Assembly: GCA_043727675.1 (NCBI GenBank)
Contig: JAYSYJ010000281.1
Span: 1 to 64,000 of the forward strand
Source: JALHQU01 sp043727675
GTDB lineage: Bacteria > Planctomycetota > Planctomycetia > Gemmatales > Gemmataceae
Length of the DNA stretch: 64,000 nt
Direction of reading: 5' to 3'
The position numbers and the translations under genes are program-made. Positions 52,523 to 61,084 of this stretch are shown here, in pieces. Below the pieces are notes generated by a model. The model did no database searches and was not told where the DNA came from. It saw only the letters and a list, made by a program, of their open reading frames with translations. Numbering within the stretch: position 1 is the stretch's first letter; every line of letters begins with the position of its first letter.

Positions 52523-52704
52523 GGTATCTCCGAAACAGGTCGAATCTTACAGGATCATTTAACCGACACGATAACGTGAGTCAATTTTTTTAACCAATCC
52601 AAATTACCTCCACAAAAGGTGGGCCTACCCGCGGTTGCCCCTCGCACAAGTGGCCGGCTCTCGGCATAATATTCCCATCGACCCGCCTTCAGACCGGATT
52701 GCCG

Positions 52705-54966
52705 ATGAGTACCGACCCCGCCGAAGCCTACCTCGTCTCGCTTGGGCAAGCGCAACTGCTCGATGCGTCGCAAGTGCAAGAGATGCGTTCGTGGATTGCC
52801 GAGTTTCAACCCGATCCGACGGCCCTCGCCAAAGAGCTGATCCGCCGTGGCTGGCTCACGACGTTCCAAGCGAAGGAGACTTCCAAAGGGCGGGCGCGGG
52901 AACTCACCATCGGCTCGTACCGGCTCCTCGAGTTGCTCGGCGAAGGAGGCATGGGGCGGGTTTTCAAAGCGAAACATCTGCGGCTCGGCCGCGATGTCGC
53001 GCTCAAGGTGATCCGCAAAGAAAAATTGTCGAACCCGGCCGTGGTCGGTCGTTTCCGCCAAGAAATTCACGCCGCCGCGCAGTTGTCGCACCCCAACGTG
53101 GTGCTGGCTTTCGATGCGGAAGAAGCCGGCGATGGCGGGCTCTGTTTGTCGATGGAGTACGTCGAAGGAATCGACCTGACCAAGCACGTGCGAACGAAGG
53201 GGCCGATGGCGATCCCCGCCGCGTGCGATGCGATCCGTCAAGCGGCAGTCGGCTTACAACACGCCTTCGAGCGCGGCCTCGTCCACCGCGATGTCAAGCC
53301 GAGCAACCTCTTGTTGACCCCGCGCGGCCAAGTGAAACTGCTCGACCTCGGATTGGCCCTGTTGCACGATCGCACCTTCGCCGGCGGCGAGAACGCCACC
53401 CGGGTGACGCAAGATGGTTTCGTCCTCGGTACCCCGGATTTCTTGGCACCGGAACAAGCGCAGAATTCCACGGCCGTGGATATCCGCGCCGATATTTATG
53501 CACTGGGCGCCACCCTCTTTTACTTGGTGACCGGGCGTGTGCCCTACGAGGGGAAGACCGCAACCGAAAAATTATTGAAGCACGTCACCGAGCCACCACC
53601 GAGCGTGCGGAACTATTTGCCGGATGCTCCGCCTCAGCTCGATCAGCTCATTGCCTGGCTCATGGCGAAGCGCCCCGAAGATCGCCCGCAGGTGCCATCG
53701 GTCGTGGCCCAAGCACTCGTGCCGTTTTGCCCCCCGCATCCTAGCAGCTTTCCGACGCCGGCGTTGCCGACGCCCGCCCCATTTCCGCAGCCATTTACTC
53801 GAGCCACCCTCACCGCTCAACCCGTGGCCATCAACGGGATCCCGGGTCAGCCCCCAGCGTATCGAGCGGCCATGCAGGTACCGGCACAGTATCCGGCGGC
53901 CACGCCGAGTCCCTTTTTGGATATGAGTGTTCTGGACACCGCCGATGAGGAACAGCACGAACCGATCCGGCGTGGGCAGGTTGACAATATCCAAGTGCGC
54001 CGGCCGAAGAAACGCTCGAATCTGCCCCTGGTGATATTCGCCGGGATCGCCGTCGTGGTGATGGTCGTCAGCTTGGGGAGTATTGCGATTTGGTATTTCG
54101 GCGGGAAGCAAGATCAGTCGGCCGGGCCTCTGGAAGCGAAATTCGACAACACCTTCGGGATGACGATGGTGAAGATTGAACCGGGCCAATTCGACATGGG
54201 TTCCCCGAGTACCGAAAAACGCCGGGAAGAGAACGAAGGGCCGATTGGAACGGTCAAACTGACGCGGGCGTTCTACATGTCGGCGACCGAAATCACCCAG
54301 GGGCAGTACCTGAATCTCATGGGCGATTCGCCGTCGCGCAATTCCAAGAACTTCAACGCGAAACTGACCAACCGGATTCCTGTGGATAACGTCAGTTACG
54401 ATAAAGCGATGGAGTTCTGCGACAAATTGACCAAGAAAGAGAAAGAGCGGCGGCCCGGTTGGGGCTACCGGTTGCCCACCGAAGCGGAATGGGAGTATTG
54501 CGCCCGTGCTGGCACGAGCACACCGTTCGCGTTCGGCACTAAGATCATGTTTCAGAAACAGGGAATCTTCTTGGAAGAAGCCGACGATCTCTACTGGGAA
54601 TCGAACCCGGAACTCCAGGGCAAGAAGCGTGACGCGAAGCCCTACCCGGTGGCTGCGAAAGACGGCGATCCAACCGAAAAGGGGTACGAAGATTTGCGGC
54701 GCAGCCCGAACGCATTCGGGCTGTTCGACATGCACGGCAACCTCTGGGAATGGTGCAGCGACTTCTACTCAGAGTCGTACCCGAACGGGGAACGGATCGA
54801 TCCGACTGGCCCGGGCGACTCCACGGGCGGTGTTCGCGTCATCCGGGGCGGTGCCTGGAACGAGAATGCGATCAAGGCCCGTTCGGCATCGCGGGCGTAC
54901 CACGATCCGCGTAGCAGCAACAACGCTATCGGCTTCCGGGTGGTGTTTGCCGAACTGAAGAAGTGA
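52705..54966 (+). CDS. Ser/Thr protein kinase fused to FGE-sulfatase-like domain
   Basis: A 753-residue protein. The kinase domain (about 70-340) has the Gly loop GEGGMGRVF, Lys101 in VALKV, HRDVKPSN (His194-Asp196) and DLG (Asp214) replacing DFG, then PEQAQ. A Pro-rich stretch (about 345-420) and a membrane helix (about 440-466, LPLVIFAGIAVVVMVVSLG) follow. The C-terminal formylglycine-generating-enzyme-like domain (about 480-750) has GMTMVKIEPGQFDMGSP, RLPTEAEWEYCARAG, DMHGNLWEWCSDFY and RVIRGGAW. The segment ARSASRAY lacks the catalytic cysteines of true FGEs, so this part is probably a ligand-binding extracellular module. The ATG at 52705 is chosen over a TTG two codons upstream. Confidence 0.9.
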   Translation: MSTDPAEAYLVSLGQAQLLDASQVQEMRSWIAEFQPDPTALAKELIRRGWLTTFQAKETSKGRARELTIGSYRLLELLGEGGMGRVFKAKHLRLGRDVALKVIRKEKLSNPAVVGRFRQEIHAAAQLSHPNVVLAFDAEEAGDGGLCLSMEYVEGIDLTKHVRTKGPMAIPAACDAIRQAAVGLQHAFERGLVHRDVKPSNLLLTPRGQVKLLDLGLALLHDRTFAGGENATRVTQDGFVLGTPDFLAPEQAQNSTAVDIRADIYALGATLFYLVTGRVPYEGKTATEKLLKHVTEPPPSVRNYLPDAPPQLDQLIAWLMAKRPEDRPQVPSVVAQALVPFCPPHPSSFPTPALPTPAPFPQPFTRATLTAQPVAINGIPGQPPAYRAAMQVPAQYPAATPSPFLDMSVLDTADEEQHEPIRRGQVDNIQVRRPKKRSNLPLVIFAGIAVVVMVVSLGSIAIWYFGGKQDQSAGPLEAKFDNTFGMTMVKIEPGQFDMGSPSTEKRREENEGPIGTVKLTRAFYMSATEITQGQYLNLMGDSPSRNSKNFNAKLTNRIPVDNVSYDKAMEFCDKLTKKEKERRPGWGYRLPTEAEWEYCARAGTSTPFAFGTKIMFQKQGIFLEEADDLYWESNPELQGKKRDAKPYPVAAKDGDPTEKGYEDLRRSPNAFGLFDMHGNLWEWCSDFYSESYPNGERIDPTGPGDSTGGVRVIRGGAWNENAIKARSASRAYHDPRSSNNAIGFRVVFAELKK

Positions 54967-55051
54967 GGGTAGACTGGAACTGAGAGGAAGTGTCCGCCTA
55001 GTAATTGAACATTCCAAACCAATTGTGACCCGTTTCGATCCGGAGATTGCT

Positions 55052-55264
55052 ATGTCGCCGAGCATACTGCGAGTTCTGAGCACCATCTGCTTTGTGATGG
55101 GCTTCGTTTCGATCCTCGCCTCGATTGCCATCTGGGCCATGTCCAAAGATCCGGATCTCGCCCACGGCGAACGGTTCGGCATCTTCGTCGGCCTCTGGGC
55201 ACCGACCTTCTTCATCCTGTCGGATCGGTTCGACCGCTACGCCGCGAGACCCGCTTTGAGCTGA
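55052..55264 (+). CDS. Small two-helix membrane protein
   Basis: A 70-residue protein with two predicted membrane helices (ILRVLSTICFVMGFVSILASIAIWAM and FGIFVGLWAPTFFILSDRF) and a short Asp/His-rich loop. The ATG at 55052 has a GGAG ribosome-binding site 6 nt upstream (55042-55045), which decides it over an in-frame GTG at 55025. No family recognised. An intrinsic terminator follows 26 nt after the stop, so it is a discrete small gene. Confidence 0.65.
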   Translation: MSPSILRVLSTICFVMGFVSILASIAIWAMSKDPDLAHGERFGIFVGLWAPTFFILSDRFDRYAARPALS

Positions 55265-55290
55265 GTGGTCATCGAAAGAAACAAAGCGAC

Positions 55291-55322
55291 GCGGCCAGGG
55301 GTGATCCCCGGTCGCGTTTTTG
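55291..55322 (+). terminator. Rho-independent terminator
   Basis: A 10-bp stem with one bulged A (55291-55301 pairing with 55306-55315, loop TGAT) is followed by GTTTTTGTTT. It terminates the small membrane-protein gene just before the thioesterase gene. Confidence 0.85.
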
Positions 55323-55370
55323 TTTGTCGTATCATGGAGTCACCCTCAAGAATCACCCCGAGATGCTCGC

Positions 55371-55775
55371 ATGTCCGAACCGTACACCGCCATCCAAGTT
55401 GTGATGATGCCACGCGATACCAACCCGTACGGTACCATTTTCGGGGGTGTCATCCTCAGCCACATCGATACGGCCGGCTCGATCGGAGCTCGCCGCGAAC
55501 TGTTGTTGCGCGGGGGGAATCCCCGCGCCTCGTTCGTGACCGTGGCCATCAATCGCGTCGAATTCAAACAGCCCGTTCTTGTCGGCGATGTGGTGAAGTT
55601 TCAGACTCGCTTGATCAAGATCGGCCGCACGTCCGCGACCATGCATATCGATGTGATCGCCGAACGGGGCGCTCAAGAAATCCCCGTCACCGATGCCGAG
55701 ATTGTCTATGTGGGAGTCGACGCCAGCCTCCCCGTCACCGAGCGCCGGCCGATTGTGTTGATGGGCGAGGCATGA
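55371..55775 (+). CDS. YciA-like acyl-CoA thioesterase
   Basis: A 134-residue single hot-dog-fold protein. The blocks RDTNPYGTIFGGVILSHIDTAGSIGA (with the active-site Asp in HIDTA), NRVEFKQPVLVGDVVKFQTRL and VTDAEIVYVGVD are characteristic of the acyl-CoA hydrolase (cytosolic/YciA) family, which releases free CoA and fatty acid. The ATG at 55371 gives the canonical N-terminus; the upstream in-frame extension includes the terminator region and is rejected. It has its own transcription unit, preceded by a terminator and followed by a 114-nt gap. Confidence 0.85.
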   Translation: MSEPYTAIQVVMMPRDTNPYGTIFGGVILSHIDTAGSIGARRELLLRGGNPRASFVTVAINRVEFKQPVLVGDVVKFQTRLIKIGRTSATMHIDVIAERGAQEIPVTDAEIVYVGVDASLPVTERRPIVLMGEA

Positions 55776-55889
55776 GTCGAGAAAAACAACTTGAGGCGAC
55801 AGTCCGGATTGGTTTCGCCCGTTGCACTTCACGTTGTTCGACGGTAGCGTGGAAAGTGCATTTATTCTCCCGACCCGAGATTCTCCGCC

Positions 55890-58610
55890 ATGCGTGCTTC
55901 CGCCCTCTGGACTCTCCTCGCCGTCGCTTGCTTAGTGGTGGCCCCGTCGGCGCCGGTGGCCGCCGATAAACCCGCAGCGAAAAAATCCGCTATTCCGCCG
56001 TACAAAGCGGCGCTCGCCGAGCCACGCAAACGATTGCTCGCTGGCAACTACGACGAAGCCCGCACGGCATACACAACAGCGGTCGCGAAGGATCAAACGC
56101 TGGCACCGTTCGCGGCGGTCGGCATCGCGGAATCGCACCGGCTCGTCGGTGATACCGAATTGTCACTCAAAGTGCTCGACACCGCGATAAAAGAAACCCC
56201 CGAGAACATCGAACTGCTGGCGGCACGGGCCGATCTGCTTTACGAAGTCGGGAATTGGGACGGGGCCGAGAAGGATGCCGATGCCGCGTTGAAACTCGAC
56301 AAAAACCAATTGCGCGCGATCTGGACGAAGGCTCGGATTCTCCGGGATCGCGGCTCAGTGGACGACGCCGACAAAATGTTCCGCAGCGCGGTGAAATATT
56401 ACACGCAGCGCAGCAACGCGGACGTCGACATCACCGATCCCGAAGAATTGCTTCACGTGGCGTTGTGCGGGTCCGAAAACGCCCGCTGGCACAATCTCAA
56501 GGAGCAGTTCAAATTCATCTTGAACGACGTGCTCAAAGACGCCCTCGCGGCCGACAAGACTTACTGGCCGGCCGAGCAACTCGCGGGAGAGTTGCTGCTC
56601 GAAAAGTACAACCGCCCCGACGCGATCGATGCCTTCGACAAAGCCTTGCAACTGAATCCGAAGGCGGCCGATCCGCTGGTGGGCAAAGCCCAAGCGGCGC
56701 TCGTCAAATTCGACCTGAAGGATGCCGACAAATTCGCAGGCGATGCCCTAAAACAGAACCCCAAGCACGCCGGGGCGCTACGCATCCAAGCGGAAATCCA
56801 AATCATCGCGGGCGACTTCCCCGCCGCCGAAAAGCTGTTGCGGTTGGCCAAAACAGCACGGCCACGCGACAGCCAAACGCTCGGTCGATTGGCCGGGGTG
56901 CTCCTGTTGCAGAATAAGAAAGCCGAATTCGACACCGCCCTGAAAGAGGTGCTCGTCTTTGATTCCAAGCCCGGACTCTTTTACCACGAATTGGCCGGAT
57001 GCCTCGACGAGCGCAAACGGTACCCGCAAGCGGAAGAATATTACAAGAAGGCGGGGGAACTGCGGCCGTTCTTGTCGGGGCCGCGCACGAGCTTGGGGAT
57101 GCTCTATTTGCGGCTCGGGAACGAAGCCGAGGCGAAGCTGTTGCTCGATGCCGCGTTCAAGGCCGACCCCTTCAATGTCCGCGTGGCCAATTCGCGGAAA
57201 GTGCTCGAACACTTGTCAAAGTACCGGACGCTGCAAACCGCGCATTACGAGCTGCGCTACGATCCGGCCACCGATCAAGTTCTCGCGGAGTTCCTAGCAG
57301 AATTTCTCGAAGAGACGCATGCCGAATTGAAGAAGCAATTCGCCTACGAACCGGAAGGTAAAATCCTCATTGAGGTCTTCAACAATCACGAGATGTTCAG
57401 CGGACGGACGGTCGGCCTCCCCGACTTGCACACCATCGGGGCCTGCACCGGTCGCGTGGTCACCATGGCGTCGCCGCAGGCCAAGGGGTTGAACAAGCCG
57501 TTCAATTGGGGCCGGGTGATGCGCCACGAACTCACGCATGTGTTCAACTTGGCCCAGACCGATAACCAGTGCCCGCACTGGGTGACCGAAGGCCTGGCGG
57601 TGCGGAACGAGAACATGGGTCGACCACCGACGTGGACGGCGATCCTGCGCGAACGATTCACCTCGAACACGCTGCTGAACCTCGACACGATCTTGCTCGG
57701 CTTCGTGCGGCCCAAGAGCCAAGACGAATGGGCACTCGCCTATTGCCAGAGTCAGATTTACATGGACTACCTCACGAAGACCCACGGTGAAGAGACCGTT
57801 GCCAAAGTCCTCAACGAGTACAAAGCCGGGAAAGAGACCGGCGCGGTGATCCAGGCCGCGTGCGGGGTGAGCAAAGCCGACTTCGAGAAAGGGTACCGGG
57901 AATTCGTGGCGGGGATCGTTAAAGGAAGTTCGCCGGTGGCACGTGGGCCGGTCGAAAAACTGCTCACCTTCGAAGAGCTGGAAACAGCGGTGAAGGAGAG
58001 TCCCAAGGACAACGATTTGAAGGCCCGCCTCGCGGAGCAGTTGTTGCGACGGAACAAGACGACCGATGCCAAGAAACTGGCCGACGATGTGTTGCAATCG
58101 AAGCCGGGACACGGGCTGGCCAGCATCGTGCGTTCCAAACTGCTCGACCGTGCCGGCGATGCCGATGCGGCCCAGGATGCACTCGACAACGCGTTGAAAG
58201 CCAACCCGGACGAGACGAAGCTGCTCGCCGCAATCGGTCGACTGCATTTGGGCAAGAAGGAGTTGGCCGAGGCGGCGGCGATGTTCGAGAAAGCCAAGAA
58301 GTTGGCTCCGCTCGAAGCGGATTGGAACGAGCAACTCGTGCGGATTTACAAGATGACCAACGACACCGAAAAACTCTTGCCGCTGCTGGCGGAGGTGGTG
58401 GCCCACGATCCGGACGATTTAGAGGCCCGCTTGAAGTTGGCGAAGGCGAGCTTAGAGGCCGGCCGGTTTGCCGAAGCCGAGGTCTACGCCCGCGATGCAC
58501 TCTGCATCGACGTCACCAACGCCGAAGCCCGAACGAGTTTACTCGAGGCGTTGAAGGGCCAGAACAAGACCGCCGAGAGCGAGAAAATCCGCAAACGTTT
58601 CGAGAAGTGA
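55890..58610 (+). CDS. Exported TPR protein with MA-clan zinc metalloprotease domain
   Basis: A 906-residue protein with a signal peptide (RASALWTLLAVACLVVAPSAPVAAD). TPR repeats occupy about 45-430 and 690-900. Between them is a gluzincin-type domain (about 440-680) with the zinc motif HELTH (His546, Glu547, His550) followed by HWVTEGLAV, where the Glu is the likely third ligand, as in the peptidase_MA_2 family. The catalytic residues are intact. An exported protease with protein-binding TPR arms is the likely role. Its stop and the stop of the next, convergent reading frame are 3 nt apart. Confidence 0.82.
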   Translation: MRASALWTLLAVACLVVAPSAPVAADKPAAKKSAIPPYKAALAEPRKRLLAGNYDEARTAYTTAVAKDQTLAPFAAVGIAESHRLVGDTELSLKVLDTAIKETPENIELLAARADLLYEVGNWDGAEKDADAALKLDKNQLRAIWTKARILRDRGSVDDADKMFRSAVKYYTQRSNADVDITDPEELLHVALCGSENARWHNLKEQFKFILNDVLKDALAADKTYWPAEQLAGELLLEKYNRPDAIDAFDKALQLNPKAADPLVGKAQAALVKFDLKDADKFAGDALKQNPKHAGALRIQAEIQIIAGDFPAAEKLLRLAKTARPRDSQTLGRLAGVLLLQNKKAEFDTALKEVLVFDSKPGLFYHELAGCLDERKRYPQAEEYYKKAGELRPFLSGPRTSLGMLYLRLGNEAEAKLLLDAAFKADPFNVRVANSRKVLEHLSKYRTLQTAHYELRYDPATDQVLAEFLAEFLEETHAELKKQFAYEPEGKILIEVFNNHEMFSGRTVGLPDLHTIGACTGRVVTMASPQAKGLNKPFNWGRVMRHELTHVFNLAQTDNQCPHWVTEGLAVRNENMGRPPTWTAILRERFTSNTLLNLDTILLGFVRPKSQDEWALAYCQSQIYMDYLTKTHGEETVAKVLNEYKAGKETGAVIQAACGVSKADFEKGYREFVAGIVKGSSPVARGPVEKLLTFEELETAVKESPKDNDLKARLAEQLLRRNKTTDAKKLADDVLQSKPGHGLASIVRSKLLDRAGDADAAQDALDNALKANPDETKLLAAIGRLHLGKKELAEAAAMFEKAKKLAPLEADWNEQLVRIYKMTNDTEKLLPLLAEVVAHDPDDLEARLKLAKASLEAGRFAEAEVYARDALCIDVTNAEARTSLLEALKGQNKTAESEKIRKRFEK

Positions 58611-58613
58611 TCT

Positions 58614-58940
58614 TCACTTCAGTTCGATTCCCAACCGTTCCGGTGGGGGGACGATGGCCTGCTCGGGCAAGCGGATACCGAGTTCATCCGGGCCGGGGAT
58701 CATCACTCTTTGTGTCGTCAGTTGCGGTGCGGGGCGCGGCGCCGACCGCTGAGGTTGGCTCGGCGGTGGAAGTTCGAAGATCGACGGGAAGTTCGGATTC
58801 GGCGAACCGCCGAATAGGGGCGGGCAACCCGCCGGCGTTCACCCCGCGTCTGATCGCCCGGGAACGAACGTCAACCAAGCGGAAAGCCCCAGCCCGAAAC
58901 TGAAGAGCACTCCGACCACCGCTTGTTGCTTCTGAATCAT
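58614..58940 (-). pseudogene. Small membrane-anchored reading frame interrupted by an in-frame TGA
   Basis: From an ATG at 58940, preceded at good spacing by an AGGAG ribosome-binding site, the frame reads IQKQQAVVGVLFSFGLGLSAW, a membrane helix, then a TGA at codon 34 (58839-58841). The same frame continues uninterrupted for another 74 codons to a second stop at 58614-58616. That stretch has protein-like composition (FGGSPNPNFPSIFELPPPS, VMIPGPDELGIRLPEQAIV). Intact ribosome-binding site and continued coding character suggest one 108-residue gene with a nonsense mutation, a sequencing error or readthrough. It is the last frame of the BrxL operon. Confidence 0.5.
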
Positions 58941-58949
58941 GTTCGGCTC

Positions 58950-59132
58950 CTATTCCGAGAGTGTGTCGTTGTAACTCAGTTCGAACTCTCGCAACAGGCC
59001 AATTTCGCCGAGGGGCAGCACGTTAGCCGCGAGACGAAAGTCGAGCGCGGGCAGGAAGAAACCATCCGGGATTCGATTGGGGGACACCGCGCCCGCGCTC
59101 GACTCCGTCTCGCCACTAACAGCGCCCGACAT
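58950..59132 (-). CDS. Small protein in the BrxL operon, function unknown
   Basis: A 60-residue soluble protein. The ATG at 59132 overlaps the helicase stop (TGATG) and has a strong GGAGGGG-type ribosome-binding site a few bases upstream, so it is translationally coupled to the helicase. The composition is ordinary (SGAVSGETESSAG at the start, PALDFRLAANVLPLGEIGLL in the middle). No motif recognised. Its stop is 9 nt before the next start, with that gene's ribosome-binding site overlapping its end. Confidence 0.6.
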   Translation of the reverse strand: MSGAVSGETESSAGAVSPNRIPDGFFLPALDFRLAANVLPLGEIGLLREFELSYNDTLSE

Positions 59133-61084
59133 CACCCCTCCTCCCAAACACTGCTGTAGGCGTTGATCCCTTCAAAGTGGGCAATCATGCGTTGGTAGAA
59201 CGGGTGGTTCGATAGCGTGGCGCTGTCGCCGATGACCAGGAGTGAACGCCGCGCTCGGGTGAAGGCGACGTTGGTGCGGCGGGTGTCGGCGAGAAAGCCG
59301 ATCTCGCCTTCGGGGTTGGAGCGCACGAACGTGACGAGAATCGCTTCCTTCTCTTGGCCCTGGAACCCGTCCACGCTGTCGATTTCGAGATCGGGCACGT
59401 CGATCAGCATCTCTTGCAGCAGCCGCACTTGCGCCCGGTACGGCGAAATAATGCCGATGCTCGACGCGGGGACGCCGGCGGCGAGCCAACGGCGGGCGTA
59501 CGTTTCGGCGAGTTCTGCCTCCTTCAAATTCCGCCGGCTGCCGCTTTCGGGTTCGCGCTCTTCGTCGTAACTGGCCCCGGCCGTGTCGATGAACCGCACC
59601 GGTTGCTCGGTGAGCGGACTGGCCGTCACGCCCTCCAGATCGCAGAGCCGATGACTCGCCACCGACTCGTGGGCGATCAAGGCGCCGCCGTAGAACTCGC
59701 CGTTCGAGAAACCCATGATCGCCTCGTGCATCCGATGCTGCACCGTCAACAACCGGGCGACCTTCGGCCCCATATGATCGGTGAGGCGCTCCATCAAACT
59801 GATCGACAGGCCCTTTGAAGCGGCCTCGGGGGAAAGTACCGTCGCGGGCAGTTGCCGGTGGTCGCCGGCGAGGACGAGCTTGTCGACGCGCATGAGTGGT
59901 AGCCAAGTCGCCGGCTCGGTGCTCTGACCCGCTTCGTCGACCATCGCCCAGTCGAAACGCCGGCCGATGAGCCGGTCGCTGGTCAGCCCGGTGAGGGTGC
60001 CACAGACGATTCGCGCCTCGTTCAAAATGCGTTCGGCGGCGATCGCTTCGAACTTGCGCGCTTCGCCGAGCAAGATGCGGGCCTCTCGGCGCTGGGCCGC
60101 TTTCTCGCCGGGTTGGGGCCGCTCTTTCGTCCATTTGTCGGCTTGCTGGAACAACGAGTAAGCCTCCTTGGCGAACTTGCGAGCTTGTCGACCATCCACG
60201 TGTTTCTGCACGAGCATGTCGAGGGCGCGATCACGGAGCGCGGGGTCGACGCGGGCCGGGTGGCCCACACGCACGGGCTTCTCGCCGATGGCGAGCAACT
60301 TTTCGAGCAGGTTATCGACAGCGTGATTGCTCGGAGCGCAGGCCAGTACGCGTTCGCCGCGCAGCACCGCTTGGCGGATCACTTCGACGAGCGTGGTGGT
60401 CTTGCCGGTGCCCGGCGGGCCGTGGATGATCGCCACATCTTTCGCGCTGAGTGCGAACAGGACCGCTTCGCGTTGCGGTTCGTTCAAGTGCGGTGCGAGA
60501 TCTAAATTGCGTTCCTTGTCGAACAGCGGCGGGCGTTCGCCAAGCAGCACCGTGCGCATTTCCGCCAAGCGATCCCCGGCCGAGTTGGCGGCCCGGCGCA
60601 GCGCTTCTTGCTGACGTTGCCGGGAGATTTCATCCGATGACAGGTCGAGCCGCCAAGTGGCGTCGTCCGACAGATCGTCGTCGGGCGGCTCGATGGCCAC
60701 ACCGATGCTGGTGGCATCGCGGTCGAAGACGACGCCGCGGTACGATGGGTGACGTCGGTTCACGCCGGTCTGGTTCAGCACCACCGGCGAGCCGGATTGC
60801 AGGCGATTCGATTGCAGACGGTCGGAACGCAGCGCCCGGGTGAACGTGAGCATCAGCCGGCCACCGAGGCCGAACTCGGCTTCGCGCAGCACCAACTTGG
60901 TGAGGGTGATGCCGTCGCGCAGGCCGGTGTCGGACAGCGCCGCTTTGCGCAGCGCCTCTTGCTCGGCGGCCGCTTCGAGGTCGAGCAGGGCCACAAGTTG
61001 GGCGAAGTGTTGCACGGGGATCGGGGGTCGCGGCATTGGAACCTCGGAGGCATTGCGAATCTTCAGCCCGAAAAAGAACCTCAT
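59132..61084 (-). CDS. SF1 (UPF1/IGHMBP2-like) helicase
   Basis: A 650-residue protein. An N-terminal beta-barrel-like region (about 20-200) is followed by two RecA domains: NEPQREAVLFAL (Q motif), GPPGTGKTT with Lys228 (motif I), VDEAGQSTEPATWLPL (motif II), LAGDHRQLPAT (III), VQHRMHEAI (IV), IISPYRAQV, VDGFQGQEKEAILVTFVRS (V) and VAFTRARRSLLVIGD (VI). These are complete and typical of 5'-3' UPF1-like SF1B nucleic-acid helicases. The ATG at 61084 overlaps the brxL stop (ATGA). A second ATG at 61036 (MPRPPIPVQHF) has a GAGG site upstream and is a real alternative. Its position behind brxL suggests it works in the same pathway. Confidence 0.9.
   Translation of the reverse strand: MRFFFGLKIRNASEVPMPRPPIPVQHFAQLVALLDLEAAAEQEALRKAALSDTGLRDGITLTKLVLREAEFGLGGRLMLTFTRALRSDRLQSNRLQSGSPVVLNQTGVNRRHPSYRGVVFDRDATSIGVAIEPPDDDLSDDATWRLDLSSDEISRQRQQEALRRAANSAGDRLAEMRTVLLGERPPLFDKERNLDLAPHLNEPQREAVLFALSAKDVAIIHGPPGTGKTTTLVEVIRQAVLRGERVLACAPSNHAVDNLLEKLLAIGEKPVRVGHPARVDPALRDRALDMLVQKHVDGRQARKFAKEAYSLFQQADKWTKERPQPGEKAAQRREARILLGEARKFEAIAAERILNEARIVCGTLTGLTSDRLIGRRFDWAMVDEAGQSTEPATWLPLMRVDKLVLAGDHRQLPATVLSPEAASKGLSISLMERLTDHMGPKVARLLTVQHRMHEAIMGFSNGEFYGGALIAHESVASHRLCDLEGVTASPLTEQPVRFIDTAGASYDEEREPESGSRRNLKEAELAETYARRWLAAGVPASSIGIISPYRAQVRLLQEMLIDVPDLEIDSVDGFQGQEKEAILVTFVRSNPEGEIGFLADTRRTNVAFTRARRSLLVIGDSATLSNHPFYQRMIAHFEGINAYSSVWEEG

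Noticed and set aside
58604..58620. Perfect 7-bp inverted repeat GAAGTGA-TCT-TCACTTC formed by two convergent stop regions
   Set aside because: No T-run on either side and lies in coding sequence; arises from two similar convergent gene ends rather than a terminator.
58800..58841. Selenocysteine readthrough of the TGA at 58839-58841
   Set aside because: A small GC hairpin follows the TGA, but its loop is only about 11 nt downstream, closer than known bacterial SECIS elements, and the protein matches no selenoprotein family.
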